Part shown: in pieces, positions 58,620 to 64,000 of the stretch
How the letters are laid out: each line of letters begins with the position of its first letter
How positions within the stretch are numbered: position 1 is the stretch's first letter
The notes under the pieces: generated by a model
Told to the model about the DNA's origin: nothing
The model's database searches: none
Seen by the model: the letters and a program-made list of their open reading frames with translations, nothing else
Program-made: the position numbers and the translations under genes
Assembly: GCA_030142905.1 (NCBI GenBank)
Contig: JASJOG010000085.1
Coordinates: 124,001-188,000, forward strand
Origin: Heliopora coerulea
Lineage: Eukaryota > Cnidaria > Anthozoa > Scleralcyonacea > Helioporidae
Reading direction: 5' to 3'
Length of the DNA: 64,000 nucleotides

Positions 58620-58740
58620 GGAAAAACCTAAAAGTAATATCAAAAATGGAGTGCTGCGTAGGTAGTTCTGAATCGACGTATGGAGAAGGTTTAAAGGTTC
58701 TTTCATTTTCTGGCAGATTACTATCTTTGAACCTTTTCCA
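58620..58740 (+). repeat. Dispersed repeat, partner of 55.25-55.35 kb
   Basis: ATATCAAAAATGGAGTGCTG and GAATCGACGTATGGAGAAGG repeat the minus-strand sequence at 55.27-55.34 kb with about 20 percent difference. No hammerhead-like motif follows here. A small hairpin (CACCAGG and CCTGGTG) lies just downstream at 58737-58760. Confidence 0.6.
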
Positions 58741-58760
58741 CCAGGAAAAAAACACCTGGT

Positions 58761-59681
58761 GTACGACCCCATGGATCAAGTTCGTAGCCTCAAAAAAGGT
58801 TTGGGACATCTCTGTAAATGATGAAGTTTACTCATGGCTGGACATTAGTTTAAATATTTTTCTTGGAGAGATCTTTGCAGTTAAGTATGCATGTCATATT
58901 GTGAACAAAACCAGAAATGTTTGCCTCATTAGACTTCACAATATGAATTTTACTCGAGTCCCTGAACACCGTTTATATACCAGCGGCGGGAAACAAAGTT
59001 AGATTTCTGGGGACATCTAGAATGAACAATTTATCGAGGCAGTGCTGTTTTATTGAATGTGACTTAATTTTCTTTCAAGGGTGAACAACGTTCGCAAAAC
59101 GCGTCTGAAGACATACTTATTCTTTAATTAAAGAGACTGATACAATGAAACCTGTGGACAATACTAGAGACGGAAGGAACTATCACTTGAATTGATAGAT
59201 CGCGCCGTATTTGCACACGATGTACGGACCTTTGACACATAACTTAACCTTGGAAGCTTCAGTAGTCATATTGCTTGACTTAGGAGATACAAGCCTATGT
59301 CGTCTCAAGTGTACAAATATTCACACACAATCAGAAACGATGTATAAATTCCACATATATATTACTACTACACCTTCCTAATATCTCCTTAGAAATGACT
59401 GTTTACCTGGTCTACACTAGTCAAATACAACACATCCGTTCTTGTAAATTAAAACGAAGTCAAAGTACAAAGCTAATATCGAAGTACCGCACCACACAAT
59501 TTATCAAAGCGCACTTAGTGGTGCTACGACAACCAAACACCATCCGGAAACAGATCATGAAGAGCCTGTCAATATATGTTATACAATTACACAATTATTA
59601 ATCAGAGATTTCTAAGACGAGCATAAGCGACAGTCTCTACGAACTACTTGAAAAAGGCTAGAAAACGTTGTTTTAAGAATA
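58761..59681. other. Upstream of the membrane-protein gene, nothing recognised
   Basis: Presumed promoter region. No TATA box or upstream exon that I can support. Confidence 0.4.
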
Positions 59682-59876
59682 ATGCTTGCGGGAAAGACAA
59701 CTGGTTTAACTTGGCTGGTCTGCGGGCTGGCTTTAGCCTCGCTTTTATCTGCCATATTAGTAATGGCTTGTGGGACAATCCTTAGCGATATGAATACAAA
59801 GAAACTAGCAAAAACAATGAAGGCGATGAACCTTGTACAGGGATCAGACGGTACAGAGTTCTGGGTAGGATGTCCG
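59682..59876 (+). CDS. Membrane-protein gene exon 1
   Basis: The ATG at 59682 opens a Leu/Ala-rich first segment. The exon ends CCG/GTAAGT, a strong donor, in phase 0 within FWVGCP at the start of the second segment. Confidence 0.78.
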
Positions 59877-62800
59877 GTAAGTTGGTGGAGTTTGTACTCC
59901 TTTCTTGTTGGTATTTTTCTACCGACAGAAAGACTGGTCGTGATTCTTTTATTCTCATAGCAGAGGCAATTTATACATGGCATATTATATACCGAGATTC
60001 ATATTTATATAAACTAATATTCTATATAATAATATTATATATATATATATATATATACACTAAGAAGTTAGAAAACTCTGCTAAGGAGAGAAGGCTTGCT
60101 TGCGGACCGAACCACTTCATACTCCAACAATAAATACTTAATTTAGGTACGTATCCTAACTTTCTTAACATTCCTATCAGAACCCACTTATTAGAACTTT
60201 AATGAAAAAACCTACACATGATTGATATATGAAAAAAAAAAGAAACAAAAACGTCTTTTCCTCCTCCATTTTGCTAAGCCTGCTATCTCAGAATTTTGTA
60301 AAGAACGTGATTTACCTAATGTTACAACGACATTCTCAACTCTTTCTCGACGGTAGGTCTTCCGTTCATGAATAAAATGGTCTCTAGCGGTAGCTAGAGT
60401 AAAATATTAAGAGGTCAATAGGGCTGGATAGAGTTAAATGACTAACACAAAACACCGTGAGAACAATTAAAAGTCTGTCTGAAGGTTTGAGTAGGGTAAT
60501 ACTAATTAAAGCGCATGTATTCATGTTATAATAACATGGGTGTAATCCATTTGAGAGGACCCTAGAAAACAGGGCAAGATGAGCCTGCACGCAGGCTAGG
60601 TTTGATCATTGATATATTGGCTGCCATGTAAAATGACAAACCATTCAGAGTTCTATTGCCATAACTAAGTGGAAACAACAAGCTGCAGCCATAATGTCCG
60701 TGTTTACTTTTTCTATTGGTCTTTTAGATATTAATTTATGGCGGGCTTTGTTTTTTGACGAACATGACGAAGGCCAAGTCAGTGGTTAGTAAATGTTGAA
60801 CTACCATACTTTATACTTTGTAATACTTCGTTCACTCAAGACCATCCTCGTTCCCAGAGTTCCTCAACAAATTGGACATCAGAAACTCTGGGGAAAAAAA
60901 CGATAAGAATGTCTCAGATTTTGGGACAATCGGATCCCAATGTTCTGCTTTGAATACTGACAAAAGCAGTATCTTATACATCAACAATCAAGGTCTGGTG
61001 TCGAAGTAAGCATCAACTTGGCGTTGGGTAAACTTGGATGCCAATAGGATTTTTCCTGAATTCGGGTCGTGTTCATCGTCTTTTAATCGGGCCTCCGTTT
61101 TCTAGGTTAGCGATGAGTTCCTGGAAACGAGGATGACTCAGAACCTGGTTTAACAAACCGTAAACATTATAATAGGTTTTCACACACTTGGTGTTATACA
61201 AGGCTTGTGTGGTGTATTTTGCTTTGTCATTTTCTCATCTGCAAACATTTTGATACGATATTATGCAAAGCAAGGTATCTTGGACTACAAGAGTCATCTA
61301 TGGCGGTCTGCAGCTGTGCTTTCCTGTAGATTTGTAGATAAATCCCAAGATTGCGAAGTCATCAGTCTCTTATAATCTGATGAAAAAAAAATTAATCATT
61401 CCCCAAGTTTAAAATTACAACAATAAAAGATTTCCTTAACGTAGTCGTCTAACTTATCTATGACAGGGTAATGCATAACAGCTGAATTTATTTTAGAATG
61501 TTAAATTAACCCTTTCCAAACCAATGGAAACTCTTCATAATTTCGCTATAGCTCATGTCCAATTCCGCTAAGTTATTTTTTTTTTCCTTCAACAGATTGC
61601 TGTGACATTGGGCATAGGTCTTATCTGCAATTTCTTTTCCATTTTTGGATTGTTGTTGGAAGGGCCAGATTGGTATCACATTCGTCTGATTCAAAAGCAG
61701 GATTGCGCAGGTTGGATGCGTGTAGTGCCTTTATGTGATCAGTAAAAGTTATCTCAAATGCCTAAATCTCTTTTTAGGACTAGACTACACAGAAAGTTGC
61801 GCTGAAGTGAAGAAGCTCAATATGTTGTACTGCACCATCATAGTGGTCTTTGTCATCAATTTAAACATCACATTCGTTGGTTCTTTGTACTGTTATACGA
61901 GACTTTATCATAATAAGGTGAGAAGTTATGTGGAACTGTCAGTGGAAGATGTTATGTGCAGGTATAGGTGAACGTTATTTTGTTCAGAGCTTAATTTTTT
62001 GTCAGATAACATCGTCGTCAGTTGGAGGTAGACGTAGGAATAAAGATAGAAATAAAAAAAAACTTTGACGGATATTCGAAAGACACAAACCCAAAGACAG
62101 AGTGAGGCATAATCGAAGACATAGATTGAGAGGCGAATTAAGAGGAATTTTAATTGAAAAAGAGGAAGACGAACAGCCGAAGTGAACGTGAAGGGAAAGG
62201 CTGACGTACAGGTAAAGGTATACAGGTCAAACTAGCAGCTGATGTGGAAGTACAGGTGGACGGGACGGTAGCGGTTGATTTGAAAGAGGAATTGGAGGTA
62301 AATGCAGGAATGAATAACGGGGTGAACATGGAGTAAAAGGAGAAGTTGGAACGCTAGTGGAGGAGAAGGTCGAGATGAAGGAGGGTGTGTAGGTACAGGT
62401 ACGGGGTAAAAGATGTAGATATGGAAGTACACGTGGGGGTTAAGATGGCAGTAGATTGGAAGATGGAGTGGAGTAGGAGTTAAGGTGCATTCATTTAGGC
62501 CTATTCTGACCACTCTTGTTCCAGAATGATAATAAAAGATCGCAGGGGATATTGAGTGCAAAAAGAACAGATATTTCAGCCGTTTACCTTGCGAAATAGC
62601 TGTCGATGGCTTTTGTAAAGCTCCATTAAAGCATGCCAACTCTCTAGACAAGGGTATTTTACTATTCTTTTCCAACAAGGACTGATTTCTGAACATGATG
62701 TAACTCTTGTCGTATGAAGTTCGCGTATGAAGTTCGATTGTGTTGCTGTCAATTCCGCTATTCTGAAATATTCCCAGTTGGTGAGCATCCGTATTCTGGC

Positions 62801-63336
62801 GGCGCTGCCGCACTAATTAGAATAAATTAAATTATTCATAAATTAAATTATTAATAAATTATTATTAAATTATTCTAATTAGAACAGCCAGAATGATATC
62901 CTGGTATTTCCTTGAAAACAATAGATGCCAAAAAAACGCGATAACCGTTCATTCCGTGCATAGTTATCCCGGAAGTCCCTAAGAACGCACCCAAAAGCGC
63001 GGGTACAATTTGAGATGGGGTTAGGAGGGTGGATGTGGAGTAAAGGTGGAGAGAGTATTAGAAATGATGGTAGAGATAGAGAGAATTTGAACAGTAAAAG
63101 AACTACAGGCATAAACTGAAGAAGATGGACTAGTAATGGATGGCAATATCAATAGATATAGCTTTTCTTTCCAATTATAGCACTCAGTTCCCGAGACCAA
63201 CCCCTTACAGAATCCAGCCAACGGATTTCCAAATATTACACCTCCTTATACACCACCTCTTGATAACAGGCAAAACAATCCAGGAGACGAAGTCCTTCAA
63301 ATCCCACCTCCGCCATATTCGAGACACGATGAATAA
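59682..63336 (+). CDS. Three-segment membrane protein with PPPY tail, ~201 aa, four exons
   Basis: Exons 59682-59876, 61596-61710, 61778-61917 and 63181-63336 join in phases 0, 1 and 0 with GT and AG borders. Hydrophobic segments lie at about 9-34, 60-86 and 117-142; Cys102 and Cys111 sit in the loop before the third. The last exon is a hydrophilic, proline-rich tail with TPPYTPP and PPPPYSRHDE; PPPY is a classic WW-domain binding site, as used by Nedd4-type ubiquitin ligases (family knowledge). The layout recalls MS4A/CD20-like or other small tetraspan proteins, but only three segments are visible, so either an upstream exon is missing or the topology is unusual. No function is assigned. The exon 2 donor (CAG/GTTGGA) is weak. 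A candidate AATAAA lies at 63862. Confidence 0.75.
60336..60437. mobile_element. AACCCTTT-type MITE, diverged, intron copy
   Basis: CAACTCTTTCTCGACGG to GGATAGAGTTAA, with GCGGTAGCTAGAGTAAAAT as the altered core. Lies in intron 1 of the membrane-protein gene. Confidence 0.45.
61596..61710 (+). CDS. Membrane-protein gene exon 2
   Basis: The acceptor has a long T-rich tract (CCTTCAACAG). The exon completes the second segment (IAVTLGIGLICNFFSIFGLL) and a loop, and ends phase 1. Confidence 0.72.
61778..61917 (+). CDS. Membrane-protein gene exon 3
   Basis: CTCTTTTTAG to AAG/GTGAGA. It carries the third hydrophobic segment (YCTIIVVFVINLNITFVGSL) and a basic flank. Phase fits exons 2 and 4. Confidence 0.8.
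61918..63180 (+). other. Intron 3 of the membrane-protein gene, purine-biased
   Basis: From about 62.1 to 62.5 kb the plus strand is strongly purine-rich, with irregular AGGTA and GGAGTA units, again briefly near 63.0 kb. The 190-codon open minus-strand frame across it reflects this bias. A palindrome at 62791-62895 (ATTCTGGC and CTAATTAGAATAA mirrored by TTATTCTAATTAG and GCCAGAAT) looks like a small inserted MITE. Confidence 0.65.
63181..63336 (+). CDS. Membrane-protein gene exon 4 (Pro-rich tail)
   Basis: CCAATTATAG opens phase 0 into 51 residues ending at the TAA at 63334-63336. It contains the PPPY motif and no hydrophobic segment. Confidence 0.78.
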   Translation, partial: HSVPETNPLQNPANGFPNITPPYTPPLDNRQNNPGDEVLQIPPPPYSRHDE

Positions 63337-64000
63337 CGTAATCTTTCTACAGTAAAACAAGAAACCTCATGGTTCATGACATCAGATAGAAAGTGCTGCG
63401 GGTCACTCGAACGAAGCTACGGACAATCGCTTTCCTACTCATTTACAATCTTTGAGGGACTTTGGTGCTAATTCCCTCTTTAAACGGAGGAAACTCATAC
63501 CACCACAACAGTCAAACAATATACAGATAATATAACACATATAATATAACATAATATAACATTTATTCTTCTATCGACTTTATTACGAAAGTTCTGAGAA
63601 TTTTGCATAATGAATGAAACCAATACAACTTTCACCTTCCAAATTCAAAGGCCCTTGTTGGCTACACGAGTTTTTTTCACTGGTTAGAAAATATCGTATC
63701 AGAGTTCTGAATGGTGAAAAGAACTCGTTCTGATTGATGAAATATTCATATTAACGTTCTGATTAGCAATCGGGTTTCTCGGCATAGATTTTGGCAAACT
63801 AATGTTTAAGTGCCAAGCAGATTTTAACATAATGCTGACTGTAAAATCCCTCAAAAAACCTAATAAAACATTATGAAGAACTGGAACTTCGTTGGACAAA
63901 CAAAGACGGAAGGTAGAAGAAAGGGTTATACTGCTAACTAAGGTTTATATTGCAGTATACTTTGGTATACTTGCTTTTAAGTGACAAGTAGATTTTAACT
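63337..64000 (+). other. Downstream region of the membrane-protein gene
   Basis: Includes a TATAACA-rich stretch at 63.53-63.57 kb and AATAAA at 63862-63867, a candidate poly(A) signal. Nothing else seen to the window end. Confidence 0.4.

Noticed and set aside
62232..62813. A 193-codon minus-strand open frame
   Set aside because: It is explained by strong purine bias of the plus strand in an intron. It has low-complexity Pro/His/Leu composition and no domain.

Overview
The window is animal nuclear DNA, most likely from a cnidarian and quite possibly a stony coral. That placement is an inference from several things: widely spaced genes with GT-AG introns, an uninterrupted class A GPCR gene, abundant short inverted-repeat transposons, tRNA-derived SINEs, and Penelope-like elements (PLEs) accompanied by hammerhead-ribozyme-like motifs. 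Nothing looks bacterial: there are no operons and no bacterial ribosome-binding sites.

Four protein-coding genes can be rebuilt. (1) + strand, 20255-29011: four exons for a coiled-coil protein of about 817 aa that I do not recognise. (2) - strand, 45994-31104: six exons for the E3 ubiquitin ligase Hakai (CBLL1), 367 aa. Its RING domain is split over three exons and is followed by a C2H2 finger and a proline-rich tail. (3) + strand, 48452-49702: an intronless rhodopsin-family GPCR of 416 aa with several non-canonical motifs. It is divergent from Hakai, with about 2.5 kb between the two starts. (4) + strand, 59682-63336: four exons for a membrane protein of about 201 aa with three hydrophobic segments and a PPPY-containing tail. 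I see no shared pathway among the four.

Layout: 0-20 kb has no gene I can support and holds tRNA-like SINE pieces and palindromic MITEs. 20-29 kb is the coiled-coil gene, with MITEs and microsatellites in its introns. 31-46 kb is Hakai, whose introns 3 to 5 are packed with repeats: four decayed PLE endonuclease copies, a 2.5 kb element with arms of about 530 bp in inverted orientation, twin MITEs, minisatellites and long TA, GATA, GTAG and AGAGAC runs. 48-50 kb is the GPCR. 50-59 kb is intergenic with PLE/hammerhead and LINE remnants. 59.7-63.4 kb is the membrane protein gene.

The most interesting non-coding signal is a series of about twelve hammerhead-ribozyme-like motifs between 32.8 and 57.6 kb. 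Each of the four PLE endonuclease remnants has one 50-310 bp past its reading frame on the same strand; the rest are orphans. Hammerheads in PLEs are an established phenomenon, so the novelty here is local: their density, their lesions and the TA-repeat borders. All exon joins rest on reading-frame and splice-site agreement and have no transcript support.
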